From NCBI GenBank assembly GCA_002699165.1, contig PABO01000012.1, positions 51,692 through 86,776 on the forward strand: a stretch of DNA of 35,085 nt, in the 5' to 3' direction. Of the stretch, positions 28,087 to 35,083 are shown piece after piece. The notes under the pieces were generated by a model. The model worked only from the letters and a program-made list of their open reading frames with translations. It made no database searches and was not told where the DNA came from. Numbering within the stretch: position 1 is the first letter of the stretch; every line of letters starts with the position of its first letter. Position numbers and translations under genes: made by a program. The DNA is from Chloroflexota bacterium (GTDB lineage Bacteria; Chloroflexota; Dehalococcoidia; Lucifugimonadales; Lucifugimonadaceae).

Positions 28087-28986
28087 ATGCTTTCTAAAAA
28101 ACGTGTATTCTTATTTTTTTCTGTTTTTTTATTTCTACTTCTCGCAATCTACATAATACTATCTTTGTACATAACCTCTTTAGCGATAAAAGCAACCAGA
28201 AAAATTCCTGAAAGTGATCCAAGCTCAGTAAATCTTCAATATTCGAATCAAGTTTTTTATACCGAAGATGGGATTAGGTTAAATGGATGGTTTATTGAGA
28301 ATACTAATTTGGAAACTGTCATTATTATCCACGGGGTGGATGCAAATAAGTCTGATGGCTACATTTTAGATCTTATGAAAGATACTTTTGATATGGGCTA
28401 TTCTGTTTTTGTATTTGATTTGAGGGCTCATGGAGAATCTGGAGGTAAAAATTTAGGATTAGCTTATAAAGAAAGAAAAGATTTAGAATCTTCAATTAAA
28501 TTCTTAAAGAATCAATTTAATGTAGAAAAAATTGTTATTTTTGGAATAAGTTATGGAGGTACAATAGCAATTTCTAATTCATCCCTTGATAGTTCTATTA
28601 AAGGTATTGTTGTTGATAGCCCTTTTTATGATTTGCCAGAATTATTATCCTCTGAAGTATCTAACAGAACATTTATACCTGAATTCATAGCTAAGTTACT
28701 AAAATTTGGAATAATTAGAAGTGTTGATTTATTATACGAAATAAAAACCAATGATATTATCTCAGGAATTGATTCAGTGAAGAATTTCAATAGCCCTGTT
28801 TTACTATTTCATTGCAAAGATGATGAACGTATTCCCATTAGTCATTCAACTAGAATTAATAAATTCTTGCCAAATAATAGTAAATTCATTATTTATGATA
28901 ATTGCGATCATGCCAAAGGATATGAAGAAAATACTATTGATTTCAATAAACACCTGAAGGATTATTATGAAAATTCATTCAACTAG
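28087..28986 (+). CDS. Membrane-anchored alpha/beta hydrolase
   Basis: 299-residue serine hydrolase with an N-terminal helix (about 8-33, FLFFSVFLFLLLAIYIILSL) that probably anchors the domain outside the membrane. The fold markers are in order: oxyanion strand VIIIHGVDANKSDG (about 80), VFVFDLRAHGESGG (about 110), nucleophile elbow FGISYGGT with the catalytic Ser near residue 157, Asp in FHCKDDERIP (near 245) and His in YDNCDHAKGYEE (near 277). Similar YqkD/FrsA-like enzymes act as esterases or peptidases. It follows the glutaredoxin gene by eight bases. Substrate unknown. Confidence 0.87.
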   Translation: MLSKKRVFLFFSVFLFLLLAIYIILSLYITSLAIKATRKIPESDPSSVNLQYSNQVFYTEDGIRLNGWFIENTNLETVIIIHGVDANKSDGYILDLMKDTFDMGYSVFVFDLRAHGESGGKNLGLAYKERKDLESSIKFLKNQFNVEKIVIFGISYGGTIAISNSSLDSSIKGIVVDSPFYDLPELLSSEVSNRTFIPEFIAKLLKFGIIRSVDLLYEIKTNDIISGIDSVKNFNSPVLLFHCKDDERIPISHSTRINKFLPNNSKFIIYDNCDHAKGYEENTIDFNKHLKDYYENSFN

Positions 28987-29052
28987 ATAAGATTATTTAC
29001 TTCAATAAGTCCATCAAAATAATATAAATATCTGACAAATTATTTTCGTTTT

Positions 29053-29943
29053 TTATAGATAATCACTTAGGATTATTTCTAATTCATTTTTATCATCATC
29101 ATCCATATTAGGAGTTGGATATCTTACATTTGAATAATTAGTTATTTTTCTTTGCTTCATTATTTCTTTTCTTATTGATAAAGAAATACCAGCTGTATTT
29201 TCATATCTTATTAATGGCAGCCATTTGTAAAATAAATTTTTTGCTTCCTTTTTTTTATTAGTTGAGTATAGGTCATATATTTCAACTAATACTTCCGTGA
29301 AAGCAAAACCTGTCATCGTACCCGATGCTCCCCTCATAAGTTCTTCTAAAAAAAATAATCCTCCAAGTCCACCAAAAATTTTAAGATTTTTATCTTTTAT
29401 TTTTGCTATTTTTGATATTTTTGAAGGTGTGGGAGGGTCTTCTAACTTAATTGAATTTACTTTGTCTAAATTTTTATCAAGCATAACCATAAATTCAGGG
29501 CTCATATTAACACCTGATTGTTCAGGTAAGTCTTGAATTACTATTTTTGTATCTTTTGAAATAATATTATTTACTTCTTCATAGTATCTAAATAAAACCT
29601 TTTCATTTGGCTTTTTCATTATTGGAGGAGCAAGCATAACCTGTTGAGCTCCACTTTCCGAAGCTTTAGAAGCATATTTTGAAGCAAGAAAACCACTTTC
29701 AGCACTAACGCCTACTGTTAAAATCAAAGAAAGCTTTTTGGACAACTTTGAAATTTCATCTATTAATAGATTTCTTTCTGCCTCGGACAGACGATGTGCT
29801 TCGCCCATCACGCCAAGTAAAACTAAGCCTTTGCAACCAGAATTTTTAGCAAAATTACAAATGCTTTCCATAGACTCAAAGTCTATTTCATTGTTGTCAT
29901 TGAAAATAGTTGGCATCATAAAATGCACTCCATTATTTTCCAT
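29053..29943 (-). CDS. DHDPS-family protein lacking the catalytic Tyr
   Basis: 296-residue TIM-barrel protein. The loop LLGVMGEAHRLSEAER (42-57) matches the GxxGE site of the family, and the Schiff-base lysine K166 is present in VNSIKLEDPP. At the usual catalytic tyrosine the sequence is IVIQDLPEQSGV, with Gln137 instead of Tyr. A set of DHDPS-like proteins with IQD or VQD at this place exists (recollection), of uncertain chemistry. A second paralogue in this window (13072-13998) keeps the tyrosine. The ATG at 29943 has GGGAG upstream. It is convergent with the hydrolase gene and stands apart from other catabolic genes. Confidence 0.85.
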   Translation of the reverse strand: MENNGVHFMMPTIFNDNNEIDFESMESICNFAKNSGCKGLVLLGVMGEAHRLSEAERNLLIDEISKLSKKLSLILTVGVSAESGFLASKYASKASESGAQQVMLAPPIMKKPNEKVLFRYYEEVNNIISKDTKIVIQDLPEQSGVNMSPEFMVMLDKNLDKVNSIKLEDPPTPSKISKIAKIKDKNLKIFGGLGGLFFLEELMRGASGTMTGFAFTEVLVEIYDLYSTNKKKEAKNLFYKWLPLIRYENTAGISLSIRKEIMKQRKITNYSNVRYPTPNMDDDDKNELEIILSDYL

Positions 29944-29952
29944 TTGATCTCC

Positions 29953-30048
29953 CTATAAATTTTTTCTTAGTAATACTGCAATTATAGAGAAGATAATTAA
30001 TAAGATAGCCCTTGGGACGAGAAATTTTATTTTTTCTTTATAATTCAA
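29953..30048 (-). CDS. Possible 31-residue membrane peptide
   Basis: A short frame from a TTG at 30048 encodes one hydrophobic helix (FLVPRAILLIIFSIIAVLL) between basic ends, and stops nine bases before the start of the DHDPS-family gene, overlapping the approach to its ribosome site. There is no ATG and no clear Shine-Dalgarno, so this could be plain leader. Reported only because of its position and helix-like composition. Confidence 0.25.
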   Translation of the reverse strand: MNYKEKIKFLVPRAILLIIFSIIAVLLRKNL

Positions 30049-30138
30049 TTTATAACCAAGAAGTCTTTTTGTTTAAATTTATTAACTTATGATAATTAAT
30101 ATAATTATTTTCTTAAAATATAAACAATTTGGTGAAAA

Positions 30139-30852
30139 ATGACAGAGCAAATATACAATTCGGACGCCTATATAAAAGAATTAGAATCTAAAATAATTGA
30201 AGTTAATATGGATCACATTGTTTTAGATAAAACTATTTTTTTCCCTGGCGGTGGAGGTCAACCAAATGATCTAGGTTCAATTTACTTAAAAGATAAAGAA
30301 TTCAAGTTAGAAAAAATTTCTTGGAAAGATGGAAAAATTGCACATTTTTTAAATGATAATAATTTGAATGTAGGAGATTTAATAGTTTGTAAATTAGACT
30401 GGAGTAGAAGATTTAAACTAATGAGAACTCATACAGCGATGCATATATTATGTGGTGTAATTTGGAGAGATTATCAAGCAGCTGTAACCGGTGGGAACAT
30501 GGAACCATTAAAAGGTAGAATGGATTTTGAATTCCCTTCATTATCTGCTGAATTAACTGAAGAAATTGAACAAAAACTTAATATTGAAGTACAGAAAAAT
30601 AGAAAAATAACAGTAGATTTTTTACCTAGAGAAGAAGCCTTTAAAATCCCTGACCTAATAAGAACCAAGGTAAATTTACTTCCTGAATCCTTAAAAATTA
30701 TTAGAACAATAAATATCCATGGCCTAGATCTCCAAGCTGATGGAGGGACCCATGTTTCAAGCACTCTTAAAGTGGGTAAAATTAAGATAACGGGTCATCA
30801 AAGCAAAGGAAAAATAAATAAAAGAATTCGTATTGCAGTTTTAGACAATTAA
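30139..30852 (+). CDS. alaX: Alanyl-tRNA editing protein AlaX
   Basis: Freestanding hydrolase that removes Ser or Gly from mischarged tRNA-Ala. The 237-residue protein has an N-terminal beta domain with IFFPGGGGQPNDLG (31-44), then the metal-site motif RTHTAMHILCGV (HxxxH, about 95-106) and the second site LQADGGTHVSSTLKVG (about 198). In many AlaX and AlaRS proteins the residue four before the last His is Cys; here it is Asp. The end GHQSKGKINKRIRIAVLD matches the medium-length AlaX type. The ATG is preceded by TTGGTGA. It is a single-gene unit ending in a strong terminator. Confidence 0.92.
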   Translation: MTEQIYNSDAYIKELESKIIEVNMDHIVLDKTIFFPGGGGQPNDLGSIYLKDKEFKLEKISWKDGKIAHFLNDNNLNVGDLIVCKLDWSRRFKLMRTHTAMHILCGVIWRDYQAAVTGGNMEPLKGRMDFEFPSLSAELTEEIEQKLNIEVQKNRKITVDFLPREEAFKIPDLIRTKVNLLPESLKIIRTINIHGLDLQADGGTHVSSTLKVGKIKITGHQSKGKINKRIRIAVLDN

Positions 30853-30854
30853 TC

Positions 30855-30900
30855 ATTTGTGCATTCAAAAATTATGAATGCACAAATATATTTTTTATTT
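30855..30900 (+). terminator. Intrinsic terminator after alaX
   Basis: Perfect 13-bp stem: 30855-30867 (core TTTGTGCATTCA) pairs with 30875-30887 (core TGAATGCACAAA) around a seven-base loop, followed by a T-rich run ending ttttttattt. It lies three bases after the alaX stop. The T-run contains the stop codon of the opposing gene, and on the minus strand the hairpin is not followed by a good T-run, so it mainly serves alaX. Confidence 0.9.
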
Positions 30901-31536
30901 AGATCTTAGAGTTAATATTCCAAGAACTACAATAGCTATTGTACTTCCCAAATATGGGATAATCATAAGATCGTTTGTGTATTCTCCCATTAGGCAAAGA
31001 ATAACACCTACTATTGTTACAACAGTAAGAAATATAGCAATTATTTTATTAAATGAATTTGTAATATAAGCGCTTATTCCTACTAGTGCAAAACCTAGAA
31101 ACAACAATATGCTTCCTCCTGCACCTAAAGCTTGACCACCTGCCCACATAGAAGCTGCAGTTCCCATCCCAGCACCTCCTGCTATAGCAGCGGCATTAGC
31201 ACTAGCTCCGTATAGTAAACCTTCACCAAAAACTAGGGTTACACCAATAACCATTGCCATACCCCCAGTTACAGAATAATTAACTACACTGTCATTAGAA
31301 TTCATAGAATTAACAAAATATCTTATTCCTAGAACCTGCATAACTAAACCAATACTCAAAAACAAGAAATTAATTTGAGCCCAATCTGTATTTGCAGCAG
31401 CAAGCTCGCCAAGTACAGCTTGGGTATCCCCCCATGAAACACCAGCACTAGGACTTATTGGTCCTGTAAAGGCCATAACCAATGTTAAGATTGGTCCAAC
31501 AATCATCATGATTGAAGCAAATTTTTTAGAAATCAT
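30895..31536 (-). CDS. Polytopic membrane protein of unknown function
   Basis: 213 residues with about six hydrophobic helices (roughly 7-24, 53-70, 87-107, 128-148, 161-178 and 188-208). A glycine- and alanine-rich stretch, GASANAAAIAGGAGMGTAA (about 109-127), lies in the middle, before helix four. The overall pattern resembles DUF4386-like membrane proteins, but I cannot name the family with confidence. The ATG at 31536 has AAAGAGGG upstream, a strong ribosome site. Its stop codon lies in the T-run of the opposing alaX terminator. Base composition is a little richer in G and C than its neighbours, reflecting Ala and Gly content. Confidence 0.8.
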   Translation of the reverse strand: MISKKFASIMMIVGPILTLVMAFTGPISPSAGVSWGDTQAVLGELAAANTDWAQINFLFLSIGLVMQVLGIRYFVNSMNSNDSVVNYSVTGGMAMVIGVTLVFGEGLLYGASANAAAIAGGAGMGTAASMWAGGQALGAGGSILLFLGFALVGISAYITNSFNKIIAIFLTVVTIVGVILCLMGEYTNDLMIIPYLGSTIAIVVLGILTLRSK

Positions 31537-31640
31537 TTTCCCTCTTTCCTAAATTTATATCTTCCAAACATATCTAGAAAAAGAGTCAGTTACAAAGAGA
31601 TTATTGAGCAGATTTATACATTTTACTTAAAAGTTTTTAA

Positions 31641-32633
31641 TTACGGAATAAGATTATCGTTACTTAGCTTTTCCCATAGACTGTCGTCAATTTTATAAGA
31701 TAGCATTTTTAAATTATCTTCAATTTCTAGTGGAGTTCTCGGTCCTGGAATAGTAGAAGCTACGGAAGGATGATTGAGTCCAAATTGTAAAGCAGCAGCT
31801 TTTAAAGGAACGTTAAAATCATCACAAATATTTTTAATTTTTTTTGCTTTATTTATTACATCTGATGGAGAAGGTTCATAGAAATAAGTAGACTTTTTAT
31901 CCAAGTCAGATGCTAGGATGCCGCTATTATATGGTCCTCCAATAATTATACTGATTTCTTTTTTTAAGCATTCAGGTAGTAGTTTATCCAAAGCAGAATA
32001 GTCTAATAATGTGTATCTTCCTGCTAATAAAAAACAATCAAATTCACCCTTTTTTGCAAACTCTAAAAGCATCTCCCATTCATTCATCCCTGCTCCTATA
32101 GCTTTAATAATTCCTTGTTTTTTTAGTTCTAGTAAAGTGGGCAAAGTCTCATTTAATGCAATTTCATAATTATCATCAGGGTCATGAATGAAAATTATAT
32201 CTATATTATCTATTTTTAGTCTACTTAAGCTTTCTTCAATTGATCGAAGAACACCTTCTCTCGAAAAATTAAATACAACATTATTTTTATAATATGATGC
32301 TTTCAAATTTGTTTCTAATGCAGGTGTTATTTTACTACTTGATTTATATTTTAAAGCTTCTTCTTCAGGAAGGATTAGACGGCCAACTTTACTTGATAAT
32401 ACAAAACTATTTCTATCTAAACTAGGTAAAAAATCCCCATAAAGTTTTTCACTATTTCCTGTCCCATATAATGGAGCTGTATCAAAGTAATTAATCCCAG
32501 ATTCGTATGCTTTTTCTAGTGTTTTTCTTGCCGTGTTCTCATCTAAACTTCCTAAAGGTGCCCCACCCATTCCAATTTTAGTTATTTCTAGGGTAGTTTT
32601 ACCAATTATGCTTTTTTCTAATTTTATAGACAA
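31641..32633 (-). CDS. Aldo-keto reductase
   Basis: 330-residue NAD(P)-dependent oxidoreductase with the complete catalytic tetrad: D51 and Y56 in YFDTAPLYGTG, K82 in VLSSKVGR and H150 in IIFIHDPDD. The first strand carries IGMGGAPLGS. The pattern LNHPSVASTIPGPRTPLEIEDNL near the C-terminus forms the cofactor site. It resembles the D-threo-aldose 1-dehydrogenase (fucose or galactose dehydrogenase) group, which oxidises free sugars to lactones; that is family inference. It lies six bases after the acyltransferase stop and is probably cotranscribed with it. Confidence 0.9.
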   Translation of the reverse strand: MSIKLEKSIIGKTTLEITKIGMGGAPLGSLDENTARKTLEKAYESGINYFDTAPLYGTGNSEKLYGDFLPSLDRNSFVLSSKVGRLILPEEEALKYKSSSKITPALETNLKASYYKNNVVFNFSREGVLRSIEESLSRLKIDNIDIIFIHDPDDNYEIALNETLPTLLELKKQGIIKAIGAGMNEWEMLLEFAKKGEFDCFLLAGRYTLLDYSALDKLLPECLKKEISIIIGGPYNSGILASDLDKKSTYFYEPSPSDVINKAKKIKNICDDFNVPLKAAALQFGLNHPSVASTIPGPRTPLEIEDNLKMLSYKIDDSLWEKLSNDNLIP

Positions 32634-32639
32634 TGAAAT

Positions 32640-33728
32640 TTATCCTTTTAGCTTTTTTCCATTTAAAAGAATACCAACGAATGTATTTCTAACAAGATAG
32701 TGATAAGTAATAATAGAAAAAATTGTTGTTAAAAAAATAATAATGATAAATTTTATAAAATTATGAACTTCTAATCTTGAAAGAATTCCTTGAAACAAAA
32801 TTATAAAAGGAATATGAACAATATAAATATAATAAGATGCATTTGATAAATACCTTATTTTTGAGCTAGATTTATTTATAAATTTATAAAAAATAAGAAC
32901 TATTACCAGTATAGAGCTCCATGTATATATAAAGTTAAATAATTCTCCAATTAATAAAATATTACTTTCACTAATAATTAAACAAATTATAAATGAAGCA
33001 AAAGGAACCACATAAAATAATTTTTGTTTTTTGGATAATTTTTCTATAAAACTATGCCCATTATTTTCAAGTTTAAAAAATAATGCACCAAATAAAAAAA
33101 ATGTAAAATAATAACCTAATATTGACCAGTGAGGAAAAAAATTCAAATCAGTAGCAGGCCTAGATATAACTTCTTCTGGTTGAAAAATTAAAAAAAATAA
33201 GCTCATAAATATCATTGCAATTAGGCAGTAAATTGTCTTTATTTTTATATTTATTGCGTTTAAAAAATAAATAATTATTGAATAAATAAATGTAAAAATT
33301 AATAAAAAATACATGAACCAAAGATGTCCATGGTTAAATTCTTCATTATCTTTAGATTCTTTTGCTTCCCTCGTAAGATTTATTGAATCCCAATCAACAA
33401 AAATGCTTCCAATCCAGAATGTAGATATAAATAAAATAGTTATTATTGGTACGAAAACTAAGTATGGTAATCCAATTCTTCTTAATCTGTTATCTATGAA
33501 ATTAATAACACCTCTTTTATTTATTATCATTTCAGCAAAAAAACCACTAATAATCATGAAAAGAGGCATTCTGAATCCGTGTATCAATAATACTAAAATT
33601 CCATAGCCGTCTTTTTCTTCATAATCTCCATACCAGGGTAGGAATGGAATTGTGGAGTGAAGAACTATGCCTAAGTACATAGCAAATGCTCTTAAGGAGT
33701 CTAAATAATTCAATCTTTGAAATATCAT
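32640..33728 (-). CDS. Acyltransferase 3 (OpgC/OafA-like) membrane protein
   Basis: 362-residue integral membrane acyltransferase with about ten helices. The hallmark N-terminus NYLDSLRAFAMYLGIVLHS (7-25) holds the conserved Arg and His, and RMPLFMIISGFFAEM (53-67) is the second family motif. Such proteins transfer acetyl or succinyl groups to extracellular glycans or lipids. The start ATG is 24 bases from the divergent lipoprotein ATG, and a TATAAT lies six bases before it (33740-33735), so it may be leaderless. It runs into the aldo-keto reductase gene. Confidence 0.88.
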   Translation of the reverse strand: MIFQRLNYLDSLRAFAMYLGIVLHSTIPFLPWYGDYEEKDGYGILVLLIHGFRMPLFMIISGFFAEMIINKRGVINFIDNRLRRIGLPYLVFVPIITILFISTFWIGSIFVDWDSINLTREAKESKDNEEFNHGHLWFMYFLLIFTFIYSIIIYFLNAINIKIKTIYCLIAMIFMSLFFLIFQPEEVISRPATDLNFFPHWSILGYYFTFFLFGALFFKLENNGHSFIEKLSKKQKLFYVVPFASFIICLIISESNILLIGELFNFIYTWSSILVIVLIFYKFINKSSSKIRYLSNASYYIYIVHIPFIILFQGILSRLEVHNFIKFIIIIFLTTIFSIITYHYLVRNTFVGILLNGKKLKG

Positions 33729-33752
33729 GATTGTATTATATATAATTCAAAT
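33717..33752. promoter_or_regulatory. Back-to-back leaderless promoters around ATTATATATAAT
   Basis: The palindrome ATTATATATAAT (33735-33746) supplies a TATAAT to each strand. On the plus strand it is preceded by TTGAAA (33717-33722, 18-base spacer) and followed by six bases and the lipoprotein ATG. On the minus strand it is also followed by six bases and the acyltransferase ATG; the -35 there is poor. Both mRNAs would start at or next to the start codon. Confidence 0.55.
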
Positions 33753-34232
33753 ATGAAAAAAATTCTTTATATCTTTATAGTATTTTTCATGATCTCATGT
33801 TCTGGAGAGAATGTTTCAAATGCAAATAACTCAGATGAAAACTCTGACCTTTCTAATCTCTTAGACATTGCAAATAAAGAAATATCTAAACTAGCCGAAT
33901 CATCTGCTGAGAAAGATGGATTAATTGATAGAATAACTCAAGAATTATCGTCTACTAACAAGAGTATAGATATCTTAAATAATAGCCTGGAAGCATTGAA
34001 GTTGCAGTATAACGATCTTAATAATAAAAACTTGAATCTAAGTAATGAAATCGAAAAACTTTTAGAAGAAAAGTTACTACTCGAAATGAGTATAAAAAAC
34101 TTGAGAACTCAATATGAAGCTTCAACCATAGAAAAAAGTGTTGAAGGTAATAATTCTAAAAATATTCAAAAACAAGAAAAACCAAAAGATCCTAAAATTC
34201 CAACTCCTGTTCCTTCAGGACTTAATAAGTAG
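33753..34232 (+). CDS. Coiled-coil lipoprotein
   Basis: 159-residue predicted lipoprotein. The signal MKKILYIFIVFFMIS ends at the lipobox Cys16 (MISC), followed by a Ser/Asn/Asp-rich linker (18-38). From about 40 to 125 the sequence has heptad-like Leu and Ile spacing with many Glu, Lys and Asn, a long coiled coil. The end is rich in Lys and Pro (PKDPKIPTPVPSG). The true start is the ATG at 33753, since an upstream TTG in frame would bury the signal peptide and is part of the -35 box. It is divergent from the acyltransferase, with which it may share regulation at the cell surface. No family is recognised. Confidence 0.82.
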   Translation: MKKILYIFIVFFMISCSGENVSNANNSDENSDLSNLLDIANKEISKLAESSAEKDGLIDRITQELSSTNKSIDILNNSLEALKLQYNDLNNKNLNLSNEIEKLLEEKLLLEMSIKNLRTQYEASTIEKSVEGNNSKNIQKQEKPKDPKIPTPVPSGLNK

Positions 34233-34244
34233 TTTAGATTTCTA

Positions 34245-34499
34245 TTATTGTTTTTCCAAAGAATAGACTTCATCGACACAATTGAATTTTGCATCCCATG
34301 TTTTCATTTCTTCTGATGACATTGTTTCTTGAAATTTTTCCATATCAATTATGTCAATCATTAAAATAATCTTTCCTTCTCTTATGATTCCTATATCATA
34401 ATCACCGAAAAAACCTGCTCCATTTTCTTTGGTAGTGTTAAACATTTCCATATAGTCATCAGTGGTCCCGTCAAAAGTCGATACGATGCACATTTTCAT
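34245..34499 (-). CDS. Small protein with ferredoxin-like (DUF3764-like) fold
   Basis: 84 residues beginning MKMCIVSTFDGTTDDYMEMF. The order strand, helix (DDYMEMFNTTKENG), strands (DYDIGIIREGKIILMID), helix (MEKFQETMSSEEMKTWDAKF) and a final strand suggests a dimeric alpha/beta barrel like DUF3764 or Dabb proteins; I am not certain of the family. The ATG at 34499 has AGGAGA seven bases upstream and is served by promoter copy 1. It is convergent with the lipoprotein gene. Confidence 0.68.
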   Translation of the reverse strand: MKMCIVSTFDGTTDDYMEMFNTTKENGAGFFGDYDIGIIREGKIILMIDIIDMEKFQETMSSEEMKTWDAKFNCVDEVYSLEKQ

Positions 34500-34531
34500 A
34501 ATTTTCTCCTGATTTTTATAGATTAATAAAA

Positions 34532-34560
34532 ATTATGTATTATTCAGACTAATTATTCAA
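34532..34560 (-). promoter_or_regulatory. Promoter repeat, copy 1
   Basis: TTGAAT (34560-34555), 17 bases, CATAAT (34537-34532). The spacer begins AATTAGTCTGA as in copies 2 and 3, and the ATGTAT upstream of the -35 is shared with copy 2. The predicted transcript start near 34525 leaves a 26-base leader with a Shine-Dalgarno for the 84-residue gene. Confidence 0.7.
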
Positions 34561-34584
34561 ATACATAATGTCAGAGCTAGCAGT

Positions 34585-34689
34585 CTAATTATTTATATCT
34601 CTAAAGATTTGCACAGCATCTAATCCAACAATTGCCAATATACTCGTAATAGCTAATATACCTAAAAAATACTTAATAATTACTTTCAT
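34585..34689 (-). CDS. 34-residue single-helix membrane peptide
   Basis: Short frame beginning MKVIIKYFLGILAITSILAI, with a basic N-terminus, one hydrophobic helix (4-23) and a polar tail ending FRDINN. The ATG lies six bases after the -10 box of promoter copy 2, so translation would be leaderless; no ribosome site is present. The promoter placed exactly before it, of the same type as for its two neighbours, is the main argument that it is real. It resembles small membrane regulators or toxins in form only; no family is recognised. Confidence 0.6.
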   Translation of the reverse strand: MKVIIKYFLGILAITSILAIVGLDAVQIFRDINN

Positions 34690-34695
34690 ACAGAA

Positions 34696-34724
34696 ATTAT
34701 CAATCAATCAGACTAATTATTCAA
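34696..34724 (-). promoter_or_regulatory. Promoter repeat, copy 2
   Basis: TTGAAT (34724-34719), 17 bases (AATTAGTCTGATTGATT), GATAAT (34701-34696). It shares at least 35 of 36 aligned positions with copy 3 from -35 to just past -10, and differs from copy 1 mainly in the second half of the spacer. The start codon of the 34-residue gene follows the -10 by six bases. Confidence 0.72.
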
Positions 34725-34773
34725 ATACATCTAAGGTTTATGGTAGATATCTATATTTTGATAAAGTCTAATT

Positions 34774-35004
34774 CTAATGTTTATATCTATTAAAAAGTTC
34801 TTTAGCCTTTGCAGTTACTTTATCCTTATAATCTAAATCTTTGTTTCCACTATATCCAAAAATCCGATTAATCAAAAAATGTAGAAAGATTGCAACAAGT
34901 AAACTTATACCTAGAATACTCCCAATAATAACAACTATACTACCCAGAGTTGTCCAATTAATTATTAATAAAAATTTTCTTATAATTTTTAAAAGTCTAC
35001 CCAT
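34774..35004 (-). CDS. Small membrane protein, 76 residues
   Basis: Starts MGRLLKIIRKFLLIINWTT. A basic amphipathic segment (1-14) is followed by a long hydrophobic helix (about 16-45, SIVVIIGSILGISLLVAIFLHF) and a polar, charged C-terminal half (NKDLDYKDKVTAKAKELFNRYKH). No family is recognised. The ATG at 35004 has only a weak GATTAGA before it, whereas a good AGGAG (35034-35030) is 25 bases away with no start codon in range. It is served by promoter copy 3 at the window edge. Confidence 0.65.
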   Translation of the reverse strand: MGRLLKIIRKFLLIINWTTLGSIVVIIGSILGISLLVAIFLHFLINRIFGYSGNKDLDYKDKVTAKAKELFNRYKH

Positions 35005-35054
35005 ATAATTCTAATCTTTTTATATCAATCTCCTATTTAGTAATGCTAGCAGAA

Positions 35055-35083
35055 ATTATGAATCAATCAGACTAATTATTCAA
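35055..35083 (-). promoter_or_regulatory. Promoter repeat, copy 3 (at window edge)
   Basis: TTGAAT (35083-35078), 17 bases (AATTAGTCTGATTGATT, identical to copy 2), CATAAT (35060-35055). The predicted start near 35048 gives a leader of about 44 bases for the 76-residue gene. The upstream end is cut by the window. Confidence 0.7.

Noticed and set aside
28987-29052. Bidirectional terminator between the hydrolase and DHDPS-family genes
   Set aside because: No stem of more than five pairs with a T-run could be found in this convergent gap.
29112-29142. Further copy of the promoter-repeat core (TTTGAATAATTAGT)
   Set aside because: Lies inside the coding sequence of the DHDPS-family gene, lacks the rest of the spacer and a -10 box at the right distance; chance in AT-rich DNA.
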